This document shows positions 39,401 through 46,443 of a DNA stretch of 59,486 nt, piece by piece (the stretch's first letter is position 1; each line of letters opens with the position of its first letter). Both the position numbers and the translations under genes were made by a program. The stretch is taken from NCBI GenBank assembly GCA_003602415.1, contig QQSK01000007.1, forward strand, positions 56,601 to 116,086, in the 5' to 3' direction. The notes beneath the pieces were generated by a model that saw only the letters and a program-made list of their open reading frames with translations, did not search any database and was not told the origin of the DNA. This DNA comes from Candidatus Poseidoniales archaeon. Its GTDB lineage: Archaea > Thermoplasmatota > Poseidoniia > Poseidoniales > Poseidoniaceae.

Positions 39401-41512
39401 ACCATTTCCCTTTATCATTCCAATAGCGGTGCTTTCTTGGCTTCCAGAACAATTACTCTAGAAGTAGCACCTCTTTTCCTAGTTGAGATGCAAAATTGGC
39501 CTGATGAGATGTTTTACCATCGTTATTGGGAAAGGGATTGGAAAGTTACCGTTACAAATGTAGGGAATAAGGATGTCACAGTCGACCTTGATTTCGATGT
39601 ATTAAAACCAGGTTTGGAACTTAATTCGATTGCGTGGGAGGTTGACTCCGCCGCCCCTAACTCTCTCAACCTTCCAGTTGGAGAATCGGTGGACCTAAGA
39701 TTCACTGTCGAGGCTAAAGAATTCGAACCAGACATCTATCTTGAGGCATTGTTACGATTGAAAATGACTCCTATCGACCCAGATGTTAATGGCTCTGCAA
39801 TCGCAGAAACAGCCCTGAAAATGTCTCGGCTATTCTCGTATCAAGATTACCAAATCGAATTACCACCTGAAGATAATTCTAATTTGACTGAAGAAATAAT
39901 CTGGTCACATATTCCTGAAGGAATCGATACATCTGTATCCTACATGATCGAATTATGTGATGCTCAACGCAGAGTGAATATCACTGAATTAGGATTGGAC
40001 GCTTCCGATTTCAAGTGGGGCTTTGCACTAGAAGTGGGTGGTGAAAATCAAGAGTTGAATCTAGCAAATGATTGTGAAGGAAGTTCACATTCAGTGATTT
40101 CTTTACCAGAAAGGCCAAGTTGGGAGACTACAAATCCACTTATGGTAGTAGTAGATACTCCTGACCGCCCTCACATTCTAAAGAATGATGGATATGACTT
40201 GACTTTCAGATTGTACCATCCAGATGACAATAATGGATTTACTGAGTACACAGAGGCTACATTCTCATTCTACTTCACTACTAAAGCAGAGCCGATTATT
40301 TCGGATTTCTCCTTTGAAGATGGCACATTAATTGAAGGACAAAACTCAATCATTTCCGCAACCATTCGAAATGTTGGTACATCTATCGCATTGGGTGTTT
40401 CTACCGAATTGAGATGTGAAGGGATAAACGTGAACTCTGGAATTCAAGAGTACGGATTATTACAGGCAGGGGATGAATATACATTGCAATGGGAAGTTGA
40501 AAATGATCACTTAGACTGGTGGACTCAATCGACAAGTGCAAGTTGTGAATTGCAACTTAATGGGAAGTCATGGAATGGCTCATCTCTGGAAACCAAATCT
40601 AGAACCATTGAGACCTCTGTTGAATCTTGGTCACCAGGAATTACTGTGTCTTTCATATCCCTGTTAGTATTAATCGGTGCATCTGTCGGTCTGCTAAGAC
40701 TGGTTGGTCAGAACGATAAATTCAGATTAGCAGCAATTTACACAGGAGTATTGGCCTTAGGTTTCGCCTTCCACCTGATGGAATTAGTTTCAAGTGATTG
40801 GGGAGGCCCTGCAATTTTGGTTATCGCTGCCCTTTGGGTATGGATGATGACTTGGAAATCTACGGTTGAATTCCAACTTATTCATGAGGACTATCAGCGC
40901 GCAAGAAAGGGAATCAGTACCTTATACAGCGACCACTTTGATGTTCTATCTAATGCTAAGCGCCAACTTTCGATTATTCTTGCAATGCCTGTTCTGGGAA
41001 TGATTGGTGTAATCCTAGGATTCCCTCCACAAATGAATCCTGATTCGACAAATATGATTTCATTAATTGGATATCTTGCAGTAGTAATCGTTGGTGTTGT
41101 ATTCTTGATTTGGAATGCAAATAGAATGTATGGTTCATTGTACGGGCGCCTTACTGAGGTCGAGGTACAAGCAAGTCGTATCGAGCGAGATTTGGGAGAT
41201 CCTGCGAGGCTATTGACCGAATTAGCTAGTGATGGTTTGGATATTACTTCGATTATTTCTCAACCTAAACCAAATGTTGCTGCTGAAAACATCGCCTCTG
41301 CATCGATAGAAATCAATTGGGATGAGGATGTTGACATTCTAGTCGAAGACGAATCTGAAACAATTTCGGATGTTGAACAATCAGATGATTCAGAAGAGTC
41401 AGAGAGTTCTGAAGAGTCAGAGAGTTCTGAAGAAGATTCTGTTTCGGGAATAGATATTGAAGATTTATTCGAAGATGAAGCCGAGGAGGAGGAGGTGAAA
41501 GACGATGACTGA
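36485..41512 (+). CDS. Giant multi-beta-sandwich membrane protein of the archaellum run
   Basis: A 1,675-residue protein. Signal peptide 1-27 (VAFSVLLLLVMQVTLPIIPA). About 1,350 outer residues are built of repeated immunoglobulin-like CARDB/NEW3-type domains, with recurring phrases such as TLTWIVSNIGSSDDL, SLQFTIENTGNVPAAYN, NISIKFANTGNDLSSYRL, TRVYINNTGNVATTF and IDVLFTNTGNLEEQLNV. Five membrane helices follow (about 1385-1545), then a cytoplasmic tail with a short coiled region and a Ser/Glu-rich acidic end holding a 6-residue tandem duplication. The start is ATG 36485 after GGGAGG; the 3' end overlaps the coiled-coil gene by 8 bases. Its place in the archaellum run suggests a cell-surface partner or anchor of that machine. 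No described archaellum subunit looks like this. Confidence 0.82.
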   Translation: MSNRKVAFSVLLLLVMQVTLPIIPADATSGRTTPDFTVSVMTLSSGGSVENSGEYKLAPGDHIVRIVVGNNGQVAGTATLNLVHQASPSSAEVVVTSIGLGSISAASSSNPILINWTAQSGDDQTLFARVVSSADTNTNNDEKSLFFDVTMFHLGTVLGDNIPGPTGGFSDVRLNHSIHSFDATVRNDGVMDVSAVFELNFTDTNNPSNQVSYWSNTLILEPGSLLYPAAGGTLTASFDATSMLGSWTMASKVIFNGTMWSNTVVTSVETFTFSDYIIDVSAPGDRAIEPGATTTLTWIVSNIGSSDDLTIELGSDLGWHDNSQNGNILSIDAGESTSVAVPVSVPTNAVKPTLENIYLNLSSSNPDAPYTARSVSHVLVGDQYQATVIAPTGPITVTPAQTTSLQFTIENTGNVPAAYNLDSGLSAAVENWDIELTSTTTDVIPVGANVTVFVQVTPAPISSPLDSGERNAAGDSLYAWVSATPIQGGIPALNSTQLVIRAVIAVDPSPETDQIILTPEQVLEANGSGGIDEILSLSVQVRHNLGGAVTGGVDANITADSPIFSASNTGGNNEAVRWNTIVTPDSVSGLEVGEIFQSWLAIDGPGDEMPLAGELVIGVTATPILTAGQQSNGVLASSVTRNISVIIPSVIDGEIITEGPLDADVGNLTNISIKFANTGNDLSSYRLVIQDDLPDLWSASLETSDANNPSIVANLSPSMADHPVTGNEHISNVTLKVTTDPQAPADTLQPLTIRVEDRDTGEILSLNTLLIRVEESINFELHPTNHSIDLSPYETPLTRVYINNTGNVATTFTIWLDDSLENDVDFSLESATEIIVAPGYTESVKIRLSPDLEASADEVHMTTLWVSAINGMNLSANIVANISADHHLTIDVDQIISVTPGVNETIDVLFTNTGNLEEQLNVTAFVEGGWSASWVESQMVLPINGSLENDLTIVVPSLGGDDVLADGDTHNVTISLYHSNSGAFLASRTITLEVAPLFLVEMQNWPDEMFYHRYWERDWKVTVTNVGNKDVTVDLDFDVLKPGLELNSIAWEVDSAAPNSLNLPVGESVDLRFTVEAKEFEPDIYLEALLRLKMTPIDPDVNGSAIAETALKMSRLFSYQDYQIELPPEDNSNLTEEIIWSHIPEGIDTSVSYMIELCDAQRRVNITELGLDASDFKWGFALEVGGENQELNLANDCEGSSHSVISLPERPSWETTNPLMVVVDTPDRPHILKNDGYDLTFRLYHPDDNNGFTEYTEATFSFYFTTKAEPIISDFSFEDGTLIEGQNSIISATIRNVGTSIALGVSTELRCEGINVNSGIQEYGLLQAGDEYTLQWEVENDHLDWWTQSTSASCELQLNGKSWNGSSLETKSRTIETSVESWSPGITVSFISLLVLIGASVGLLRLVGQNDKFRLAAIYTGVLALGFAFHLMELVSSDWGGPAILVIAALWVWMMTWKSTVEFQLIHEDYQRARKGISTLYSDHFDVLSNAKRQLSIILAMPVLGMIGVILGFPPQMNPDSTNMISLIGYLAVVIVGVVFLIWNANRMYGSLYGRLTEVEVQASRIERDLGDPARLLTELASDGLDITSIISQPKPNVAAENIASASIEINWDEDVDILVEDESETISDVEQSDDSEESESSEESESSEEDSVSGIDIEDLFEDEAEEEEVKDDD
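41393..41428 (+). repeat. In-frame 18-bp tandem duplication in the acidic tail
   Basis: GAAGAGTCAGAGAGTTCT occurs twice in direct succession (41393-41410 and 41411-41428), encoding EESESS twice in the cytoplasmic tail of the giant protein. The exact identity suggests recent slippage, so copy number may vary between strains. Confidence 0.8.
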
Positions 41513-42473
41513 TGAGGAATATGATGTTGGAGTTTCTGACCTTGAAGACGCTCGAAGAGTTATTCGCGACTCTCAAACAAGTGCTGACAGATTGATTCAG
41601 GCTAGTAGAGAGTTAGAACACATAGTGTACGGTGTCTCTCGTGACGACTCGTCCCTGAGTGCCACGGAATATGATATCAACGATGCAAGAACCAGTCTTG
41701 AGCAACACAAACTGATGCGTGCTAAGAGGTCTGTAAGAAGAGCTGAGAAGGCCCTAGCAACAGTCGAATCAGACGTTGTAGAATTGAGAAGAAATATTGC
41801 GATGTTAAATCGCCTTCTCAAAGAAAAGACACTTACTGAGGCCGAGTTAGAAATTATTCTTCGAAGATTGCGCAATGCAACAGGTGCTGCAGAAATAGGT
41901 GAAGTAGGCTATGCTGCGGATGAAGTAGAACAATTGATAGGAGACTTGGTCGTTGATTCTGCAGTTGCTTTGAACCCGTTCTTATTCAGGAATTTCTGGT
42001 TGGGAGTCGATACTCGATGGCCAGCTGGTGGAGATAATGGAATAATGATTGTAAGAATCTGTAATGATGGTTCTCGACCAATTCCTGAGATGCGTTTAGC
42101 ACCTCCTGTACCAGAAGGATGGCAATGTGTTCCAGAATCAATCGATCTACCAATCATTCGACCAGGCGATGTCATCTTGGTTAGATTCGAAGTGAAACCT
42201 GGATTGAGATTTGCTCTAGATGAGATTCCACTTTCAAGAAAATTAGCAATACAAACCGGCTATGAGATTTCAGCAGGCCAGGTCAAAGTAACCATGCGTG
42301 TTCAAAATCGAAGCATGGAGACAATTCGTGACCTGTTGTTGCAACCTTGGATGCCACCTGGATACAAAGCAGAGGTTGTACCATTGGTACAGAAACTCTC
42401 TCCAGATGAAACAGGAGTGGTGGTTATGCCACTGGTCATAGACATGGGCGATGGAGGTGAATCCACCGCCTAA
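41505..42473 (+). CDS. Cytoplasmic coiled-coil protein with beta-sandwich domains, archaellum run
   Basis: Not recognised. It has 322 residues. Residues 1-130 are long charged helices (for example ARRVIRDSQTSADRLIQASR and AKRSVRRAEKALATVESDVV), a likely coiled coil. Two beta-sandwich-like domains follow: about 155-235 (GIMIVRICNDGSRPIPEMRL, then PPVPEGWQCV) and about 240-320 (VKVTMRVQNRSMETIRDLLL, then QPWMPPGYKAEVV). The phrasing resembles the outer domains of the preceding giant protein, but there is no signal peptide, so it should stay inside the cell. The start follows a strong GGAGGTGA and overlaps the giant gene by 8 bases. It probably binds the giant protein's tail or the ATPase complex. 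Confidence 0.7.
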   Translation: MTDEEYDVGVSDLEDARRVIRDSQTSADRLIQASRELEHIVYGVSRDDSSLSATEYDINDARTSLEQHKLMRAKRSVRRAEKALATVESDVVELRRNIAMLNRLLKEKTLTEAELEIILRRLRNATGAAEIGEVGYAADEVEQLIGDLVVDSAVALNPFLFRNFWLGVDTRWPAGGDNGIMIVRICNDGSRPIPEMRLAPPVPEGWQCVPESIDLPIIRPGDVILVRFEVKPGLRFALDEIPLSRKLAIQTGYEISAGQVKVTMRVQNRSMETIRDLLLQPWMPPGYKAEVVPLVQKLSPDETGVVVMPLVIDMGDGGESTA

Positions 42474-42554
42474 TCAGATTCCAACCTGCGGCGGTTTAGC
42501 CGTGAGGGAGGATTGTAGAGATACGATAAATGAAAAAAAATGAGGTGAAAACCA

Positions 42555-43127
42555 ATGCAGAAGAAAAATATGAACGAAGAAACAAACGATTGGGGTTCAA
42601 TCGGAATTGGTGCAATGATTGTATTCATTGCTCTTATCCTGGTTGCCGCAGTTGCAAGCGCAGTAATCATCCAAACGGGTGAAAAGTTGCAGCAGAACGC
42701 ACAACAATCGGGAAGCGACACACAACAGGAAATATCGGGTAAAATCTCGATTATTACTGTCTGGGTCGGTGACCAAGGTGCTGGTGCTGAAGAGATCACA
42801 ATGGTCTTTGAATTAGCTCCAGGGTCTGAACCAATTGCAGATGACGCAGTCCATTGGGCTGTTATCTGTGACGATGGTGCAGGTACTCCTGCTGTTGTTG
42901 ACGGAGATCTGTCCGCATCTACTGAATTAGATGGTGCAACCGCTGTTGCACAATTTGACCCAGGAGAGACCTACATGATCGACCTAACAGTCGGTGGCGG
43001 TGCAGGAAACTCTTGCGCTCCAGCTTTGAATGAAGAGCACGCTATGGTAATCTCCGCTAACGGTGGCGGTTCAACATACGAGACTCTATTCTACCAGAGT
43101 ATAACACAGGGAGACACTATTGTTTGA
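42555..43127 (+). CDS. arlB1: Archaellin 1 (major filament subunit)
   Basis: A 190-residue type-IV-pilin-like archaellin. A short charged leader (KKNMNEETNDWG) is followed by the hydrophobic filament-core helix SIGIGAMIVFIALILVAAVA, then QTGEKLQQNAQQSGSDTQQE. Together these are the archaellin signature, cut by the prearchaellin peptidase next to the glycine before the core. The outer domain is beta-rich and has Cys residues (VICDDG, NSCAPAL). The C-terminus has GGGSTYETL. The ribosome site GAGGTGA lies about 8 bases before the ATG. The core is almost identical to archaellin 2 next door. Confidence 0.93.
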   Translation: MQKKNMNEETNDWGSIGIGAMIVFIALILVAAVASAVIIQTGEKLQQNAQQSGSDTQQEISGKISIITVWVGDQGAGAEEITMVFELAPGSEPIADDAVHWAVICDDGAGTPAVVDGDLSASTELDGATAVAQFDPGETYMIDLTVGGGAGNSCAPALNEEHAMVISANGGGSTYETLFYQSITQGDTIV

Positions 43128-43137
43128 GGTGATTATG

Positions 43138-43707
43138 ATGAAGAGAAACGAAATTAAGAATGATGAAATCGGTTCAATTGGTATCGGTGCAATGATTGTA
43201 TTCATCGCACTAATTCTTGTGGCAGCAGTAGCTTCCGCAGTTATCATCCAAACCGGTGAAAAATTACAACAAAACGCTCAACAGACAGGTTCTGATACAC
43301 AGCAAGAAATCTCAGGAAAGATTACTGTGAACTCTATATTTGTCTTTGATGATTCAGCATCTTACCTAGTATACTTCGAAACCGCTCCAGGTTCTGAAGT
43401 TCTAGATGAGACTACAACTGATTTCCAGATGACTTGTGAAGATACAGGTGGTAACTACCAGTATGTTTCGGGAACATTTGCAGCAGCAACCGATGTCGAT
43501 GATGTCGGAGGAGCAGCAGTAACTGACAACCTCGAACCTGGTGTGACATACGCTCTTGTGATGAACGCTGCTCCTGGTGATGATTGCTCTGCAACATCTG
43601 TCGGGATCAACTCAGAAATCACACTGTGGATTCACGTAGAAGGCGGCGGCTCAACTTACGAGACGCTATACATCTCAGACACCACTAGAGGAACGCTGGT
43701 TATCTGA
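43138..43707 (+). CDS. arlB2: Archaellin 2
   Basis: A 189-residue archaellin with leader MKRNEIKNDEIG and core SIGIGAMIVFIALILVAAVA, differing from archaellin 1 at one residue over the 51 that begin at GSIGIG. The outer domain is different (VFDDSASYLVYFETAPGS; MTCEDTGGNYQYVSG) but ends in the same GGGSTYETL block. It is probably a second filament subunit or the hook/minor archaellin. The ribosome site GAGGTGA at 43126-43132 overlaps the stop of archaellin 1 and favours ATG 43138 (5-base spacing) over ATG 43135. A strong stem-loop follows the gene. Confidence 0.93.
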   Translation: MKRNEIKNDEIGSIGIGAMIVFIALILVAAVASAVIIQTGEKLQQNAQQTGSDTQQEISGKITVNSIFVFDDSASYLVYFETAPGSEVLDETTTDFQMTCEDTGGNYQYVSGTFAAATDVDDVGGAAVTDNLEPGVTYALVMNAAPGDDCSATSVGINSEITLWIHVEGGGSTYETLYISDTTRGTLVI

Positions 43708-43715
43708 TTCGAATT

Positions 43716-43752
43716 GAACCCCAATTATTCGCTCTTTGGAGCGATGGGGTTC
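43716..43752 (+). promoter_or_regulatory. Strong two-part stem-loop between archaellins and motor genes
   Basis: GAACCCCA (43716-43723) pairs exactly with TGGGGTTC (43745-43752), and inside it CGCTC (43730-43734) pairs with GAGCG (43739-43743) around a TTTG loop. No T-run follows, so it is not a classic terminator. It begins 8 bases after the archaellin 2 stop and is followed by a clean ribosome site (AGGAGGT, 43763-43769) for the next gene. It could act as a partial terminator, a 3'-end stabiliser or a processing site that lets archaellins be made in excess over motor proteins. Confidence 0.6.
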
Positions 43753-43775
43753 ATTGAGAATTAGGAGGTACTGAA

Positions 43776-44588
43776 ATGGCTTGGCCATTCGGTAGCAGTG
43801 AAAAGTCTGGGGAAATCCAAGACGACCTCTCAGAGGAGCGCTTGCGCGTTATGTCCAACATAGCGGTCGAGCAAGTTCCAATGCCTGAAGAAGGCGAGTT
43901 AACTGAAGAGGACGCATGGACTATTGCCCCTGGACCGACTAGAGCACGTCTCAACAGCTCAGGATCATTGCCAACCGCTGCAGGAGCAGCATCTGCACCA
44001 GTGCAGGCTAATCTTGACACATCAGGCATAGAACGCCTGATATCCAGTCGATTAGATCAGGTTGAAGATGTTCTGAACAGAGTTGAATCTAGAATTGATG
44101 ACGGCGGTGCGGTAACTCGTGCTGCTTCAGATGGCGATTCTGGAGAAGTCGAACTTGCGGAAGGTGACACAATTGTCACATCTTCTGGTGAGATAATCTC
44201 TGGAGAAGCTTCTGAACGTATGATGTCTGAAGATTCAGCTCCTCTGTTGGAGTTGTACGAAGCTCAAGCCTTAGCATCGAATCCATTCCTAGTTGCGCCA
44301 GCGCATCTAGGAGATGGAGGAGATGGAACTGTCGGTGCGCCGACTGTTGCAGCACTTCTGCTTGACAATTTGACTGGCATGGCAGCCGTATCCTTCACTC
44401 AGAAGGCTATGAGTTCTGGAATGCTAACATCAGATGAAGGAAAGCATGTGCTGGCAATTGTCCAAATGGCCGCTCCTGGTGATACAGAGAGTGCCTTAGA
44501 AGACCACTTGCCACACAGAGAATTGCTGACATTCTCGGCTCTAATCTCCAATTGGAGAAGAGCACGAGCTCTCAGAGGTGAAGAGTGA
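43776..44588 (+). CDS. ArlC/D/E-position archaellum accessory protein
   Basis: A 270-residue soluble acidic protein. The N-terminal 90 residues look disordered (Pro, Glu, Ser, Ala-rich). A short coiled coil follows (SGIERLISSRLDQVEDVLNR). The last 100 residues are helical (LLELYEAQALASNPFLVAPA, VGAPTVAALLLDNLTGMAAV, DHLPHRELLTFSALISNWRR). Euryarchaeal ArlC, ArlD and ArlE proteins lie exactly here, between archaellins and ArlF, have a coiled-coil plus helical C-terminal domain, and link chemotaxis (CheF) to the motor. The assignment is mainly by position and layout. It starts at ATG 43776 after AGGAGGT and ends next to ArlF. Confidence 0.65.
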   Translation: MAWPFGSSEKSGEIQDDLSEERLRVMSNIAVEQVPMPEEGELTEEDAWTIAPGPTRARLNSSGSLPTAAGAASAPVQANLDTSGIERLISSRLDQVEDVLNRVESRIDDGGAVTRAASDGDSGEVELAEGDTIVTSSGEIISGEASERMMSEDSAPLLELYEAQALASNPFLVAPAHLGDGGDGTVGAPTVAALLLDNLTGMAAVSFTQKAMSSGMLTSDEGKHVLAIVQMAAPGDTESALEDHLPHRELLTFSALISNWRRARALRGEE

Positions 44589-45230
44589 ATGGGTAGCGTA
44601 GCAGTTGGAGCAATGGTTGTAGGAACTTCCTTGCTCGTAGTATTTGCATTAGCAATGGCTACTCTCGAATCTCAGGTGGATGATTCCATCGCACAGATCG
44701 AGGCAACTGCTGAACCCATCGCTCAATTTACTATTGAGAACGCGAACAACGTTGATGGAGCAGTGGTATCATTTACAATAAACAATGGCGGAACCGGTTA
44801 TTCGGCAGGCCAAGTTGAAGTGAATGGTAGCGCAGGCTCTTTCCTCGCAAACCTACAAATCTCGGGAGGTACGGTTATTGGATTAGATGTCCTTAACTAC
44901 GGATCATCGTATCTCTACACTCCCTCACTATACTATCTCGAGGTAGTAGGTCCAAACACGGGCACCAACCTGAACATATCAGCAACGATTGGGAAATTGG
45001 TTTTTACCAATATCACCAATGAAGGAAGTACAGACATTGTTACTGATTTTTCGTGGCTGTTTACCGACGGTGGTGCTCCAATCAACCTCTCATCTGGGAT
45101 TGATGGTTATTCTCCGAATACCATCTTCCCAGGTGAGACTTTTGAATTCATATACGATAATGCAAATGTTACTGCGACCAGAATCGCTGTAACCATCGAT
45201 GGCCAAACCAAGGCCACGAGAGTTGTTTGA
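44589..45230 (+). CDS. arlF: ArlF, archaellum stator-type protein with inserted beta module
   Basis: A 213-residue protein. One N-terminal membrane helix (MVVGTSLLVVFALAMATL) without a cleavable leader, then an outer beta domain, as in ArlF, which binds the S-layer and holds the archaellum motor. The ending (GKLVFTNITNEGSTDIVTDF, then FPGETFEFIYDN) matches the ArlF beta-sandwich. Typical ArlF has about 120-150 residues; the excess is one block (about 55-136) with a FTINNGGTGYSAGQVEV / GGTVIGLDVLNYGSSYLYTP pattern, a GGxGY-type repeat better known from viral tail and adhesin proteins. The ATG directly follows the stop of the upstream gene. Confidence 0.82.
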   Translation: MGSVAVGAMVVGTSLLVVFALAMATLESQVDDSIAQIEATAEPIAQFTIENANNVDGAVVSFTINNGGTGYSAGQVEVNGSAGSFLANLQISGGTVIGLDVLNYGSSYLYTPSLYYLEVVGPNTGTNLNISATIGKLVFTNITNEGSTDIVTDFSWLFTDGGAPINLSSGIDGYSPNTIFPGETFEFIYDNANVTATRIAVTIDGQTKATRVV

Positions 45231-45239
45231 GGTGATTTG

Positions 45240-45734
45240 ATGGCAGATGGTGGTGCAAGTACAATGATTTTGCTTGTGACTTCTCTATTGATCAGCGGAG
45301 CAGCTTCAGTCGTATTACTGGAGTCGTGGGGCGATGTTGCCCAAGCGAATGGCAAAAATAACCGTGGTAAGGTTGCCGATGCTGAAACAGATGTTTCCTT
45401 TAGTGGTGATAGAGGAGACACATTGCTAGATACTTCTGGCGCAAACCAAGAAATCACCCTTTATTTCCAAAATACAGGCATCAGACCTTTGGATAAATCA
45501 TCATTCACTATATTCGTAGATGGTGTATCATCCTCAGTAGTTGGTGCTGCTACACTTTATCCTGCTAACGGCGTATGGGCTACAGACTATGTCCTAGAAG
45601 TCACAGTTTCCGATTCAAGTTTCAATTATTTAGATAATGATTTAGCAACAGTCACAATCATTGTTCAATCTACGGTTAGCGATGGTGTTCAAGGTACTGA
45701 TTCTGAAACAGCCGAGGTGAGATTAAGTGTTTGA
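45240..45734 (+). CDS. arlG: ArlG, archaellum stator protein
   Basis: A 164-residue protein. One N-terminal membrane helix (STMILLVTSLLISGAASVVL) is followed by an outer beta-sandwich with the ArlG-type phrase ITLYFQNTGIRPLDKSSFTI then FVDG. ArlG forms a filament-like stalk capped by ArlF that anchors the rotating motor to the S-layer. The ribosome site GAGGTGA (45229-45235) lies 4 bases before ATG 45240; the TTG codon just before it is less likely as start. The 3' end overlaps ArlH by 8 bases. Confidence 0.85.
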   Translation: MADGGASTMILLVTSLLISGAASVVLLESWGDVAQANGKNNRGKVADAETDVSFSGDRGDTLLDTSGANQEITLYFQNTGIRPLDKSSFTIFVDGVSSSVVGAATLYPANGVWATDYVLEVTVSDSSFNYLDNDLATVTIIVQSTVSDGVQGTDSETAEVRLSV

Positions 45735-46443
45735 TGAGCCTCCTAAACCCGTAGAAGATGGGTATGAATTTACACTCGAACAGGACAGCCTAGCAAATGC
45801 TATGGGTGCTAGATTACCCAATCGCAGTCTTTGGATGATACAAGGAGATGTAGGTAGTGGTAAATCATTAGTCAGCCAAAGGTTGGTATTCGGTTTGCTT
45901 GAAAATGGCTACAAAGTCCTGGTAGTAACAACCGAGTTAACCACACGTGGTTGGATTGAACAAATGGAATCCATTGGTTACCCTGTAACCGAATCAATCG
46001 CTAGTGGCAGATTACTCATCTTTTCCCGCTTCGGTGTTATTGCAGATGCCAAAGAAGGCGTGGATCTATTCGATGTCCTTGACTCTGAAGCGATCGAGAA
46101 GTCAGATGTTGTTGTTGTGGATTCAGCATCGGCATTGATGCCTACAGGACTTGAATCCTCTGAACAAGTGAAAGTACTACAAAAACTGCGAAGAGTTTGC
46201 AGTGAATCTCGCTCTCTATTATTGACCATTGACCCAACCGAGATGGATGAAAAATTGTTGCACAAGATGCGCTCTTCTTGTGAAGTATTACTCGATATGC
46301 AATCAGGATTCGTCGGTGGAGAAATCAAGAGAACGATTGTTGTAACCAGATTCCTTAGGGCGGCAGGGCCTGTTCAATCAAGCGTTGGATGGCGTGTTGA
46401 GCCATACATGGGCTTCATCGTAGATATCACGGCGGTGAGCTGA
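45727..46443 (+). CDS. arlH: ArlH, archaellum RecA-like ATP-binding protein
   Basis: A 238-residue KaiC/RecA-fold protein. Walker A is IQGDVGSGKSLVSQRLVFG (about 38-56), and Walker B is KSDVVVVDSASALMP. The C-terminal RTIVVTRFLRAAGP strand pair is typical of the family. ArlH forms a hexamer on the inner membrane platform with ArlI and ArlJ and controls assembly through ATP binding and phosphorylation. It starts with GTG at 45727 after GAGGTGA (45715-45721), inside the end of arlG. The stop overlaps the ArlI ATG (ATGA-type overlap). Confidence 0.93.
   Translation: MFDEPPKPVEDGYEFTLEQDSLANAMGARLPNRSLWMIQGDVGSGKSLVSQRLVFGLLENGYKVLVVTTELTTRGWIEQMESIGYPVTESIASGRLLIFSRFGVIADAKEGVDLFDVLDSEAIEKSDVVVVDSASALMPTGLESSEQVKVLQKLRRVCSESRSLLLTIDPTEMDEKLLHKMRSSCEVLLDMQSGFVGGEIKRTIVVTRFLRAAGPVQSSVGWRVEPYMGFIVDITAVS

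Noticed and set aside
36485-41512. Giant protein as an S-layer protein
   Set aside because: S-layer proteins usually have at most one C-terminal helix. Five helices and a long cytoplasmic acidic tail do not fit, so this was not used as the call.
41313-41576. Minus-strand open frame of 87 codons opposite the acidic tail
   Set aside because: Its Pro/His/Leu/Asn-rich low-complexity peptide is the mirror of the acidic repeats on the coding strand. It is a shadow frame.
42474-42554. Short stem-loop (CGGC/GCCG) before archaellin 1 as a terminator
   Set aside because: It has only 4 to 7 weak pairs with bulges and no T-run. It is too weak to call without comparison.
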